The notes beneath the pieces are model-generated. The model was given only the letters and a program-made list of their open reading frames with translations, was not told where the DNA came from and searched no databases. A DNA stretch of 64,000 bases from Pseudooceanicola spongiae (GTDB lineage: Bacteria > Pseudomonadota > Alphaproteobacteria > Rhodobacterales > Rhodobacteraceae): assembly GCF_014899185.1 (NCBI RefSeq), contig NZ_CP045201.1, forward strand, positions 232,501-296,500, read 5' to 3'. A program made the position numbers and the translations under genes. Of this stretch, positions 38,134-47,295 are shown piece after piece. The stretch's first letter is position 1; every line of letters begins with the position of its first letter.

Positions 38134-39605
38134 AGATGTACCGTACCTCCCTCCGCCTCGCCCTGTTCGCCGGACTTATGGCGGCAGGCCTGTCGGCCTC
38201 GGGGCCTGCTCTGGCCCAGGACGCGCCCTCGACCGAGGATCTGCGCGCCCTCCGTTTTTACATAGAGCAGAACGAAACCACCGCCGTCAGCGCTGAAATC
38301 CGCCGCCTGCAGAACGAATTCCCCAGCTGGACGCCCCCCGATGATCTGAGCGCGCTGCTCAAGACCGGGCCGACGACCGAGGTTGCGGATATGTACAGCC
38401 GCATGTCGCGGGGCGATATCGCCGGCGCGCGGCGCATTCTGGAACAGACGCAGGCGAAATATCCCTCCTGGCAGGTACCTTCGGATCTGACGCAGCAGCT
38501 CGACCTCTCGGAAGCCCAGACCGTATTTGACCGCGCCGTCGCTGCGCGTGACGTCAACACCGCGATCCAGACCGTGACGGCCACGCCGTCGCTGCTGCGC
38601 TGCGACCGGATCAACAACACCTGGAACCTTGCCAGCCTGCAGGCCGGGACCGGCAACAAGGCCGGGGCCTATGTGGCCTATCGCCAGATCGTCAACACCT
38701 GCAACGAAATCCCCGATCTGATCTCGACGATCGAAAAGTCCGAAGCCGTGACCACTGACGATCAGCTGGAAAGCCTGCTCGACGCCGCCAAGGCCCGTTT
38801 CGTGACGCAGAGCGCGACCTTCGACGCGCTTGGCAACCGCCTGCTGGCCGGTCGTGGCATCGTTCAGGACCCCACCGCCCCTGCGCGCATCACCACCCCG
38901 ACACGCACCCCCGTCGCTGAGCCCAAGCCAAGCGCGGCCCCTGCGCCCGCGCCGCGTGCCGCCAACAACGCCCCCGCAGCGGCCGCCGTGGCCCGCAGCT
39001 CCGGCAGCCAGCGCACCGCGCGCGTCCAGACCACACTGCCGCGCACCGGCGACGGGCGTCTGTCGCGCACGATCTCGGCCGCACGCTCCGGCAATTTCCG
39101 CGAATGCGCCGCGCAATCGGCCCGCCCACGCTCGCTCGACATCGCGTATGAGCGCGCCTGGTGCGTCTACAACCTCGAACGTCCGCTTGAGGCGCTGGCC
39201 TATTTCAACCTCGCGGCCAATGCCGGCATCAGTGCTGGCGTGACGCGGGATGCGCGCTTCGGGATGACCCTTGCCATGCTCAAGCGCAACATGACGGAAG
39301 AGGCCTCGCGCATCGCCGCCAGCACCGATCTGACGATGGAACAGCGCCGCGAAGTCGAAGCGACGATCCTGAACCAGCGCGGCGTCCAGTCCTATGCCAA
39401 GGATGATTACGTCGCCACGATCAACTATTTCAACGCTCTTGAGGCGATCAGCGGGCCCCTGCCGCGCGATCTCGCGATCATTCGCGGCTATGCCTACCTC
39501 AACAAGGGCGACAACCTGAAGGCGCGTAGCATCTTTGAAAAGCTGCACAACGACCTCGCAACCGACGAAACGCGGGCTGCGATCACCTCGACCTACAACT
39601 ACTGA
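38130..39605 (+). CDS. Periplasmic TPR-like protein of the cellulose operon (BcsK/BcsC-N-like)
   Basis: Starting at ATG 38130, which overlaps the bcsZ stop as in the two previous junctions, gives 491 residues; ATG 38118 and 38136 are alternatives. A Sec signal peptide ends near PALAQ. Helical repeat units occupy about 30-240 (two short YPSW/FPSW-containing repeats) and 340-490. A low-complexity Ala/Pro linker around 270-300 separates them. It has the place and character of the TPR part of BcsC, but no outer-membrane barrel is fused to it. The barrel protein encoded two genes downstream may complement it. Confidence 0.82.
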   Translation: MKMYRTSLRLALFAGLMAAGLSASGPALAQDAPSTEDLRALRFYIEQNETTAVSAEIRRLQNEFPSWTPPDDLSALLKTGPTTEVADMYSRMSRGDIAGARRILEQTQAKYPSWQVPSDLTQQLDLSEAQTVFDRAVAARDVNTAIQTVTATPSLLRCDRINNTWNLASLQAGTGNKAGAYVAYRQIVNTCNEIPDLISTIEKSEAVTTDDQLESLLDAAKARFVTQSATFDALGNRLLAGRGIVQDPTAPARITTPTRTPVAEPKPSAAPAPAPRAANNAPAAAAVARSSGSQRTARVQTTLPRTGDGRLSRTISAARSGNFRECAAQSARPRSLDIAYERAWCVYNLERPLEALAYFNLAANAGISAGVTRDARFGMTLAMLKRNMTEEASRIAASTDLTMEQRREVEATILNQRGVQSYAKDDYVATINYFNALEAISGPLPRDLAIIRGYAYLNKGDNLKARSIFEKLHNDLATDETRAAITSTYNY

Positions 39606-39631
39606 TCTCATTCAAGACTAGGGTTATCACC

Positions 39632-40522
39632 ATGACCTGCGACATTGCTTCGACCCCCCTGCGCGTGTCCCGCCGTACGGCGTTTCGCCTTGCGACACCA
39701 CTGGCCTGCCTGACCGCGCTTTCCGCCTGCATGGGCGGAAGCAGCGAGCCCGTTGTCCAGCCGACTCCGACCGAGATCAGCACGCCGGGCATCCAGCACT
39801 ACAAGACCAACCACAACGGCTATTCCCGCGCCCGCATCGATCGCTATGGCGCCGAGGATGTCAGCATCATTTCCCAGTTCGAGGATCCAAGCCCCGCCAA
39901 CCCGGCAGGCTACAAGAACCTCATCGCGCTGACCGAGGCGCGCTATTGGGACAACATGCAGCTTGAGGTCATCGCCGAGGTGAAAACCACCGAAGCGGGC
40001 GAAGAGATTGTCCGCGTTCTGCGCGTCACCGCCGATCAGGGCAGCTTCGACAACGTCGACAGAAAAGGCAATCTGATTGCCTCCGGGAAATACTACTTCC
40101 GTGGCAACGCCGAGGTCTACGCCTCCGTCGATGGAGGCGCACTGCAGCGCGGTGTCGGCACGCTGGAAAACATGGTTGTCGATTTCGACACCCGTTCTGT
40201 GATGATCGACCTGCGCACGCCCAACGACCCTGCCAGGGGTTCGCAGATCGAAACCACCATGCTGGTCGACAATATCCCCCTTGATGTCGTGACCGGGGCC
40301 TTCGGCGGCACGGTCACCCTGTCGACGCGTGATCTGACCGATACCGACAAGAAGATCGTCTCGTCCGGCACCCTGCGTGGCAATCTCAGCGGCAGCGAAA
40401 AAGGCACGTCGCGGCTGAAAGAGGATCTGACCACCTCGGGCATCTTCACCGTCGGCAGCGACGGTGATCGTCTCAAGGCGGACGGCATTTTCTACGGCAC
40501 CCAACTGAACTATGCCAAGTAA
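39632..40522 (+). CDS. Predicted Tat-exported lipoprotein, TbpB-like fold candidate
   Basis: The 296-residue product has SRRTAFRLATPLAC followed by lipobox LSAC (Cys33), a combination of twin-arginine and lipoprotein signals. The mature part is rich in beta-prone, threonine-heavy stretches ending in a repeat-like region (TVTLSTRDLTDT, GTLRGNLSGSEKG). That is reminiscent of the C-terminal barrel of transferrin-binding-protein-like lipoproteins; the comparison is tentative. It overlaps the outer-membrane protein gene by 11 nt and belongs to the cellulose operon. Its function there is undescribed as far as I can tell. Confidence 0.7.
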   Translation: MTCDIASTPLRVSRRTAFRLATPLACLTALSACMGGSSEPVVQPTPTEISTPGIQHYKTNHNGYSRARIDRYGAEDVSIISQFEDPSPANPAGYKNLIALTEARYWDNMQLEVIAEVKTTEAGEEIVRVLRVTADQGSFDNVDRKGNLIASGKYYFRGNAEVYASVDGGALQRGVGTLENMVVDFDTRSVMIDLRTPNDPARGSQIETTMLVDNIPLDVVTGAFGGTVTLSTRDLTDTDKKIVSSGTLRGNLSGSEKGTSRLKEDLTTSGIFTVGSDGDRLKADGIFYGTQLNYAK

Positions 40523-41618
40523 GCAGGCGCGACAGGCATTCAGGGCCATAGCCCTGATGCTGTTGGCCGGGGCAGGGGGCGTGATCCTCTCCGGCAGTGC
40601 GGCCTCGGCGCAGACTGCGCCCGAGGCCGCGACCGCCAGCCCCGATCAGCTGCGCGACACCGCTCAGCTGGTGGTCTCTGAACGCCTGCGCACCTTCGCT
40701 CTGGCGCGTGGTCTTGCGCAGGGCAATGCCGGGATCGGCACCGCGCGCGATCTCAGGGCACTGCTGCAGGCGCAGGGCTACTACATGGAGGGGACCGGCC
40801 TGCAGCTGCTGGAGTTCGAGCAGGGCGTCTATCCGAACCTCGCCTATGTGCCCAACATGAACGGCGGTCTGGAGAATGACACCCTGATCCTTCAGGGCCT
40901 CGTCTTCCGCCTGCGCAGCGATCTGGTGGCGCGCGGTGGGGCCGCCTTCGGGCTCTCCTATGACGGGCGGGTCCGTGTCGGCCTGTCGCAGGGCCACTAT
41001 GTCGAAGCCGAGGCCCAGCTCGGCGTCCTGCACGCCCCCGAACCAAATCTGACCCGAACCGTCGGGCAGATCTCGGTCTGTTCGCGCAACGAGCTGGTCA
41101 ACTGGAACTTCCTCGATCTGTGCTACAACCACGTGGAAGTGCGCCGCGACCTCTCCGATCAGACGCAGGACGACCTTGAGATGCGCTATAGCCACCTGTT
41201 CGAGATCGGCGAAAGCCGTCACGAGGTCGGGTTTGCCGTCGGGCGCTCGAAATACAAGGACCTCTACCAGACCCATGGCACTGTCAGCTTTGACAGTGTC
41301 GGCCGCCGCATCGCGACCCGCCTGTCGCTGGATCTGTCAGAACCGCTGCAGGACTCCACCGGCAACGACCTCTCGGTCAGGGGCGAGGTGCGCTGGCTCG
41401 CCGCGGGCCATGTCGTCGGCCTCGGGCTTGAGGCCTCGCAATCGGCGCAATCGACCTTTTTCGGGGAACGCCGTCAGGACTATGGCCTCGGCGTCACCGC
41501 GCTCTACCAGATCAAGGACAACCTTGTCCTCTCCGTCGGGGTGTCGCAAACCGACTCCACGGTGGACTTTTTCGACAGCAACAGCGTCCAGTTCAACATC
41601 TCGACCAAGCTGAACTAG
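40512..41618 (+). CDS. Predicted outer-membrane beta-barrel of the cellulose operon
   Basis: The 368-residue protein has a Sec signal peptide (cleavage near AASAQ). A helical N-terminal part (40-100) is followed by repeated amphipathic beta strands. It ends in VQFNISTKLN, a C-terminal strand of the kind seen in barrels. The barrel character and position suggest a secretion pore substituting for the C-terminal half of BcsC, together with the TPR protein upstream. A BcsS-like accessory barrel is an alternative. It is the last gene of the operon; no strong terminator follows. Confidence 0.7.
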   Translation: MPSKQARQAFRAIALMLLAGAGGVILSGSAASAQTAPEAATASPDQLRDTAQLVVSERLRTFALARGLAQGNAGIGTARDLRALLQAQGYYMEGTGLQLLEFEQGVYPNLAYVPNMNGGLENDTLILQGLVFRLRSDLVARGGAAFGLSYDGRVRVGLSQGHYVEAEAQLGVLHAPEPNLTRTVGQISVCSRNELVNWNFLDLCYNHVEVRRDLSDQTQDDLEMRYSHLFEIGESRHEVGFAVGRSKYKDLYQTHGTVSFDSVGRRIATRLSLDLSEPLQDSTGNDLSVRGEVRWLAAGHVVGLGLEASQSAQSTFFGERRQDYGLGVTALYQIKDNLVLSVGVSQTDSTVDFFDSNSVQFNISTKLN

Positions 41619-41789
41619 GGCGCGCTGATCCCGTCTGCAGCCGCTGCAAAGCCCTTGATGACTGCAGTAAACTGCAAGTTGCCTAATCAGAGGCGAATAG
41701 ATTATGTTAACCATGCTAGGCTGTATACAACGATTACCGTGCCCTCCCGCAGGGATAGATGCGCGCGTTTTTTACCCAAGGCTCAACAA

Positions 41790-43277
41790 ATGAACGACAG
41801 TCCCGACTTGCAGGATGTCACGGCCACGTTCGACCTGGCCCCGGTGTCCCTTTGGCTTGAGGATTTCAGCGGTGTCGCGGAGATCTTTCGTAAATGGCGT
41901 GCGCAGGGCGTCAATGACATCCACGCCTTCCTCAGCGCCGATCCCGCCCGCGTGGCCGAATGTGCCCACCGTATCCGCGTGCTGCGCGTCAACGCCCGCA
42001 CAGTCGAGATGTTCGAGGCCGAGGATGAGGCGCATCTGATCGCCAACCTCAATCTGGTGTTTCGCGACGACATGCTCGACAGCCATATCCTTGAGCTGGT
42101 CGAGCTGTGGAACGGCAAGACCAAATTCGGCAGCTATGCCGTCAACTACACGCTCTCTGGCCGCCGCCTTGATATCCAGCTCAACGCCGTGGTGCTGCCG
42201 GGCCATGAAGACAGCCTCGCGCAGGTTCTGCTGACGCTTGAGGATGTGACCCAACGCGAAGATGCCCGCCGCGGCGCCGAGGCGAGCCAGGCCTACGCCG
42301 AAGGTGTCTTCGATCATTCCCCGGTCTCGCTCTGGGTCGAGGATTTCAGCCGCATCCGCGAAAAGCTGGAAGACATGCGGATGCGCGGCATCAGCGATCT
42401 GCGCACCTTCATCGACGTGCATTCCGAATTCGTGCTGCAATGCATGGCCGAAATCCGCGTGCTCGACGTCAACAACGCCACGCTGAAACTGTTCAGGGCC
42501 CGCGACAAGCCGCAGCTGCTGGCCAACCTCGCCTCGGTGTTTCGCGACGGCATGGAATATCACTTCCGCGAGCAGCTGATCGACCTGTTCAACGGCAACA
42601 CCTTCCACTCGCGTGAGGTGCTGAATTACGCCCTCGACGGCACCGAACGCCACCTGATCATGCAGTTCTCGGTTCTGCCGGGGTACGAACATGACTGGTC
42701 CCGCGTGCTTGTCGCGCTCACCGATATTTCGGCGCGCAAGAAGGCCGAGGCCTATCTCGAATACCTCGGCAAGCACGATGTGCTGACCGGCCTGCACAAC
42801 CGTTCGTTCTTTGCGGATGAGCTGCATCGCATCGAACGCCGCCGCATCTACCCGACCTCTCTCGTCGTGCTCGACCTCAATGGCTTGAAAGAGGCCAACG
42901 ACAAGCTGGGCCATGATGCCGGCGACCAGCTGCTGCGCCGCGCTGGCGAAGTGCTGAAAGAGGCCACAGTTGGCAGCGGCAAGGCCGCGCGCATCGGCGG
43001 CGATGAATTCGTCATCCTGATGCCCGGCGCGGGTGAGGCCGAGATCCATGATCTGGTCGAGAACATCAACAAGCTGATCACTCTGAACAACCGCTTCTAC
43101 TCCGAACATGAGCTCTCGGCCTCCATCGGCTGGGCCAGCCGCCTCGAAGACGAGTCGATGGAAGCACTTGTGCAGCGCGCCGACATGAAGATGTACGAGG
43201 CCAAGCGCGTGTTCTACGAGAGCCGGGACAACAACCGCCGCCAGCGCGCCGAACAAACCGCCGTGACGCAACGCTGA
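41790..43277 (+). CDS. Diguanylate cyclase with duplicated PAS-like domains
   Basis: From ATG 41790 the product has 495 residues; the open frame upstream is in the intergenic region. Two homologous sensor domains, 14-156 and 174-316, are offset by exactly 160 residues. Compare PVSLWLEDFS with PVSLWVEDFS, and VFRDDM with VFRDGM. The C-terminal GGDEF domain has an intact GGDEF at 403-407 but no RxxD I-site (VGSG at that position), so it should escape product inhibition. There is no membrane segment. It lies 172 nt after the cellulose operon on the same strand and is a likely local c-di-GMP source for BcsA. Confidence 0.9.
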   Translation: MNDSPDLQDVTATFDLAPVSLWLEDFSGVAEIFRKWRAQGVNDIHAFLSADPARVAECAHRIRVLRVNARTVEMFEAEDEAHLIANLNLVFRDDMLDSHILELVELWNGKTKFGSYAVNYTLSGRRLDIQLNAVVLPGHEDSLAQVLLTLEDVTQREDARRGAEASQAYAEGVFDHSPVSLWVEDFSRIREKLEDMRMRGISDLRTFIDVHSEFVLQCMAEIRVLDVNNATLKLFRARDKPQLLANLASVFRDGMEYHFREQLIDLFNGNTFHSREVLNYALDGTERHLIMQFSVLPGYEHDWSRVLVALTDISARKKAEAYLEYLGKHDVLTGLHNRSFFADELHRIERRRIYPTSLVVLDLNGLKEANDKLGHDAGDQLLRRAGEVLKEATVGSGKAARIGGDEFVILMPGAGEAEIHDLVENINKLITLNNRFYSEHELSASIGWASRLEDESMEALVQRADMKMYEAKRVFYESRDNNRRQRAEQTAVTQR

Positions 43278-43283
43278 TCCGCC

Positions 43284-44216
43284 TCAGGCGCGCGGCAGTT
43301 CCTCCAGTTCGATGGCTTCGCGCGTCGCTTCGGTGATGATGGTGCGCCGGAAATGCCAGGCCCCCGGCGACAGCGACCGCCCCGCCCTCTGGATCAGATG
43401 CAGCGTGCGCGTCACGCGGGGCCGGGTCAGCGGCCGGATCGTCAGCAGGCGGTTTTCCGGCGGCGGCCAGGCCAGACTCGGCAACGGCGCCACGCCAAGG
43501 CCACGCTCCACCATCGCCAGCAGGCTCACCGGGTGCTCTGCCTCATAGAGCGCGGTGACATCCGGCGTCCCCTCGGGCAGACCATGGCGGATCTCCAGCC
43601 GGATGCCGGTCTGCGCGCCCATCATCACCAGCCCGGCCGCCTGTGCCTGCGCCCAAGTCACCTCCGCGCGCGCCGCCAGCGGATGATCGCGCCGCATCAC
43701 CAGCGCAAAGACATCCTCCATCAGCCGCGTGCTCTCAACGTCCGAGGCATCGCCGGGCTCATTCGCAATCGCGAAATCCGCCTCGCCATTCCGCACCATT
43801 GCCATCGTCGTGCCACGTGGCACCTCCGACAGCTTGACGCCGACGCGGGGAAAGTCCTGCCGGAACCGCTCGATCACCCGTGGCAGCAGCCGCATCGCGA
43901 CCGAGGGCACGCAGGCCAGATGCACCTGTCCGCTCTGGAAGGTGCGCAGGTCCTCCAGCCCCTGCAACTGCCGGTCGACATCGTCGAGAATCCGCTTCAC
44001 GCCGGGCAAAAAGTCCTCGCCGATCTGGCTCAGCACCACTTTTCGGGTCGTCCGGTCGATCAGCTGAACGCCCAAGGACGCCTCCAACTGCTGAAGGATT
44101 GTGCTGACCGACGATTGCGACAACCCGCAGGCCCGCGCTGCGTGGCTGAAGTTCTGGGTGCGCGCAACCGCCGCAAACACCCGTAAATGGCGCAATTCCA
44201 CGTTTTCTATCGTCAT
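43284..44216 (-). CDS. LysR-type transcriptional regulator
   Basis: From ATG 44216 the product has 310 residues; a TTG at 44252 is possible. The N-terminal winged helix-turn-helix (ELRHLRVFAAVARTQNFSHAA and LSQSSVSTILQQLE) is followed by a two-lobed effector domain. It is divergent from the rutBCD-ABC operon, the classic layout for a LysR regulator controlling its neighbour. It replaces RutR, the TetR-type uracil regulator of the E. coli rut operon, in this locus. Confidence 0.9.
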   Translation of the reverse strand: MTIENVELRHLRVFAAVARTQNFSHAARACGLSQSSVSTILQQLEASLGVQLIDRTTRKVVLSQIGEDFLPGVKRILDDVDRQLQGLEDLRTFQSGQVHLACVPSVAMRLLPRVIERFRQDFPRVGVKLSEVPRGTTMAMVRNGEADFAIANEPGDASDVESTRLMEDVFALVMRRDHPLAARAEVTWAQAQAAGLVMMGAQTGIRLEIRHGLPEGTPDVTALYEAEHPVSLLAMVERGLGVAPLPSLAWPPPENRLLTIRPLTRPRVTRTLHLIQRAGRSLSPGAWHFRRTIITEATREAIELEELPRA

Positions 44217-44231
44217 GGACGATATATTTAT

Positions 44232-44242
44232 CGGATTATCCG
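44232..44242. promoter_or_regulatory. Candidate LysR operator
   Basis: CGGAT-T-ATCCG is a perfect dyad in the 111-nt space between the divergent LysR and ABC/rut genes, embedded in AT-rich TTAT...TAAT flanks. Confidence 0.45.
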
Positions 44243-44327
44243 TAATTGACAATATCTGCCCCGAATTTCCTAACCTGAGGACATCGACGCCACCTGCTCA
44301 GGGTCGAGACGTCGAAGCCAACATGGG

Positions 44328-45344
44328 ATGATCCAGATGTTCAACAGACGCCAATTCCTCCAGACCGCCTCTGCCGGGGCCGCGCTCGCCACCTCCGGTC
44401 TTGCCGCACCGGCCTATGCCGCGGGCACCAAGGTGCTGATCTCCGACGCGCTGCGCCTTGCGATGTATTCGCCGCTTTATGTCGCCGACAACCTTGGCCT
44501 CTTCGCCAAGCACGGCCTCGACGCCGAAGTGTCGACCGCCGGTGGCATCGCTCTGCCGGTGCCGCTTTTGCTCTCGGGGCGGAGCCAGTTCGGCGTGACC
44601 AGCCCGGGCATGTCGGTCAACGCGGTGCGCGAGGGCGGCGACGTCAGGAACATCGCCAAGATCGTCGGCGGCGTCTCCATGTGGGCGATGGCGAAACCCG
44701 GCAGCGGCATCAAGACCGTCGACGACCTGCGCGGCAAGACCATCGCAACGCTGAAATTCCCCTCCTCGACCATTCAGGTGCCGACCTACCTGATCAAGGA
44801 AGTCGGCGGCTTCACGGCCGAGGAAGGCAACGTCACCTTCCTCGAACTGCCCTCCGGTGCGCAGGCGACCGCCGTGCGCGATGGCCGCGCCGATGTGGCG
44901 ACCGCGTTTGAATGGGACATCTCGGTCGGCGCCTCCGAATTCGGGCTGGAGCCGGTGCTGTCCTTTGCTGACATGATCGGCCCGCTCGCCTTCACCACCG
45001 CCATGACCACCGGCAAGGTGATCGAGGAGGCGCCCGACACCGTGCAGGCCTTCTGTGATGCGCTGGCCGAGGCGATGACCGCCATGCACGCTGATCACAC
45101 CGTCTTCACCGACCTCGGCCCGAAATACTTCCCGCAGGTCTCTGAGGAGGTCATCAAGGCCGCTTCGGTCAACTTCTTCGGCTCCTCCACCGCTTTCCCG
45201 ACCGCGCCGACGATTTCCGAGGCCGAGTGGGACAACGCCATGAAGCTGGAAAACGGCGGCGGCGCGATCAAGGACCCGATGCCCTACGCCAAGATGGTCG
45301 ACAACAGCTTCGCGACCCGCGCGGCTGAGAAGTTCGGCGCTTGA
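44328..45344 (+). CDS. NMT1/THI5-like ABC substrate-binding protein (Tat signal)
   Basis: The 338-residue product has a twin-arginine signal (NRRQFLQ) and a cleavage site near AYAAG. ATG 44337 is an alternative start with a better-placed [24 protein letters not shown] and [10 protein letters not shown] are typical of the NMT1/SsuA class. It opens an operon with rutB, rutC, an ABC permease, rutD and an ABC ATPase, so the ligand is probably a pyrimidine or a ureido derivative of one. In E. coli the rut operon uses the permease RutG instead. Confidence 0.88.
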   Translation: MIQMFNRRQFLQTASAGAALATSGLAAPAYAAGTKVLISDALRLAMYSPLYVADNLGLFAKHGLDAEVSTAGGIALPVPLLLSGRSQFGVTSPGMSVNAVREGGDVRNIAKIVGGVSMWAMAKPGSGIKTVDDLRGKTIATLKFPSSTIQVPTYLIKEVGGFTAEEGNVTFLELPSGAQATAVRDGRADVATAFEWDISVGASEFGLEPVLSFADMIGPLAFTTAMTTGKVIEEAPDTVQAFCDALAEAMTAMHADHTVFTDLGPKYFPQVSEEVIKAASVNFFGSSTAFPTAPTISEAEWDNAMKLENGGGAIKDPMPYAKMVDNSFATRAAEKFGA

Positions 45345-45346
45345 CC

Positions 45347-46063
45347 ATGGCCGCAGATCTGACCCCGGGCAGCAATATGCTGCCCGCCCGCCCCGAAGCG
45401 ATCCCGTTCGATCCGGCAAAATCGGCGCTGATCGTCGTCGACATGCAGAACGCCTACGCCTCGCCCGAGGGCTACCTCGACCTCGCGGGCTTCGACATCT
45501 CCGGCACCCGTGACGTCATCGCGCGGGTGGGCGAGGCCGTCGTCGCTGCCCGTGCCGCCGAGATGCCGGTGATCTTCCTGCAAAACGGCTGGGACCCGGC
45601 GCTGAAAGAGGCCGGTGGCCCCGGTTCGCCCAACTGGACCAAGTCCAACGCCTTGAAATTGATGCGCAAACGCCCCGAGCTTGCGGGCAAGCTGCTGGCC
45701 AAGGGTGGCTGGGATTACGCGCTGGTCGATGACCTGACCCCGCAGGACAGCGACATCGTGGTGCCGAAGGTCCGCTACTCCGGCTTTCACAACACAGCCC
45801 TGAATTCGATCCTGCGGGCGCGCGGCATCACCCATATCGTGCTCTGCGGCGTCGCCACCAATGTCTGCGTCGAGAGCACCCTGCGCGACGGCTTCCACCT
45901 GGAATTCTTCGCCGTGCTGCTTGAGGACGCCTGCCATCAAGCCGGGCCGCGCGCCCTGCATGACGCCGCCGTCTACAACACCGAAACCTTCTTCGGCTGG
46001 GTCTCCTCCACCGCCGATTTCACCAGCCACCTCGCCACCTCCGCACAAGGAACCGCCCCATGA
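45347..46063 (+). CDS. rutB: Ureidoacrylate amidohydrolase
   Basis: This 238-residue protein of the isochorismatase-like cysteine hydrolase family has the full triad: Asp32 (VVDMQNAY), Lys141 (VPKVRYSGF) and Cys174 ([10 protein letters not shown]). EDACHQAG further on is characteristic of RutB. It hydrolyses (peroxy)ureidoacrylate to aminoacrylate derivatives, CO2 and ammonia in uracil breakdown. The ATG at 45347 is 2 nt after the stop of the binding-protein gene. The stop overlaps rutC (ATGA). Confidence 0.9.
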   Translation: MAADLTPGSNMLPARPEAIPFDPAKSALIVVDMQNAYASPEGYLDLAGFDISGTRDVIARVGEAVVAARAAEMPVIFLQNGWDPALKEAGGPGSPNWTKSNALKLMRKRPELAGKLLAKGGWDYALVDDLTPQDSDIVVPKVRYSGFHNTALNSILRARGITHIVLCGVATNVCVESTLRDGFHLEFFAVLLEDACHQAGPRALHDAAVYNTETFFGWVSSTADFTSHLATSAQGTAP

Positions 46064-46452
46064 GCGACCGCGTCATCCTGCCCGCCGGCACGCCGGCCCC
46101 CCTCGGCCCGTTTTCCCCCGCGATGGCGGCCGACAATGCCATCTACACCGCCGGTATCCTCGCCTTTGACGACAACAACGACGTGGTCTTTCCCGGTGAC
46201 GCCGCCGCCCAGACCCGCCATGTGCTGGAGACGATCAAGGGAATCCTCGCCGCCGCCGGGGCCAGCATGGACGACATCGTCTTCAACCACGTCTTCCTCA
46301 AGGACTGGGCCGACTACAAGGCAATCAACGAGGTCTATGCCTCCTACTTCCCGAACGCCAAACCGGCGCGCTACTGCGTGCAGGTCGGCCTCGTCAAACC
46401 CGAGGCGCTGATCGAGATCGCCTCCATCGCCCACCTGCGGCCCGCCTCATGA
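46060..46452 (+). CDS. rutC: 3-aminoacrylate deaminase, Rid family
   Basis: This 130-residue member of the YjgF/YER057c/UK114 (Rid) family has PLGPFSPAM near the N terminus. The C-terminal ARYCVQVGL region holds the conserved arginine, followed by EIASIAH. In the Rut pathway this protein speeds loss of ammonia from aminoacrylate. Tight coupling with rutB on one side and an ABC permease on the other supports RutC over a general RidA. Confidence 0.87.
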   Translation: MSDRVILPAGTPAPLGPFSPAMAADNAIYTAGILAFDDNNDVVFPGDAAAQTRHVLETIKGILAAAGASMDDIVFNHVFLKDWADYKAINEVYASYFPNAKPARYCVQVGLVKPEALIEIASIAHLRPAS

Positions 46453-47258
46453 CCCATGTCGCCACGGACCCGGGCGCGCGTGCTCCCGCCAAACGCTGGG
46501 AGGTCCGCCTGCCGCCCCCCGGCCTGATCCTGATCGGTCAGGTTTCCCTGCTGGTGGCCATGCTCGGCCTCTGGCAGATCGCCATCTCGCTCGGCTGGAT
46601 CGAGGCCTATCTCTACGGCAAACCCATTGGCATTATCACCACGGGGTGGGAGATGATACGCTCCGGAGCTTTGTTCCGTGACATGGGCCTGACCGCGTTC
46701 GAGGCGGTCAGCGGTTTCCTCATCGGCACCATATCCGGCAGCGTCATCGGCCTCGCACTCTGGCTGACGCCCACCGGCTCGGCGATCCTGAGGCCCTACA
46801 TGATCGCGCTGAACGGGCTGCCCAAGATCGCGCTTGGCCCGCTGATCATCATCTGGTTCGGCATCGGCCTTGGCTCCAAGGTGGCGCTGGCGGCGCTGAT
46901 CACCTTCATCGTCGCCCTGATCGCCGCCCAGCAGGGCGCGCGCGAGGTCGACAATGATCTGGTCAAGCTGATGCGCTCACTCGGGGCGTCACGTCTGCGC
47001 ACATGGCGCACGGTGATTGTGCCCGGCGCCATGCCCTGGATCGTCTCGGCCTTCCGCCTGAACGTCGGCTTTGCCCTGATCGGCGCGGTCGTCGGAGAAT
47101 ATATCGCCTCGAACCAAGGGCTTGGCTATATGATCGCCTATGCCGGTACGCTCTATGACCTTGATGCAGTCTGGGTCGGCATTGCCGCGCTGATGGTTGT
47201 CGCCCTGCTGATGTACGGCGCGATCGACTGGTGCGAACGCCGCCTGTTGCGCAACTGA
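46449..47258 (+). CDS. ABC transporter permease
   Basis: This is a 269-residue BPD_transp_1 (SsuC-type) inner-membrane protein with about six hydrophobic segments and an EAA loop near [19 protein letters not shown]. It is placed between rutC and rutD. It works with the binding protein at 44328 and the ATPase at 48102. The interleaving of transporter and catabolic genes shows they are expressed as one unit. Confidence 0.9.
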   Translation: MTHVATDPGARAPAKRWEVRLPPPGLILIGQVSLLVAMLGLWQIAISLGWIEAYLYGKPIGIITTGWEMIRSGALFRDMGLTAFEAVSGFLIGTISGSVIGLALWLTPTGSAILRPYMIALNGLPKIALGPLIIIWFGIGLGSKVALAALITFIVALIAAQQGAREVDNDLVKLMRSLGASRLRTWRTVIVPGAMPWIVSAFRLNVGFALIGAVVGEYIASNQGLGYMIAYAGTLYDLDAVWVGIAALMVVALLMYGAIDWCERRLLRN

Positions 47259-47295
47259 CGCCCCCCAAGACGGCCCGAAGAAGGACGGCACCCAT

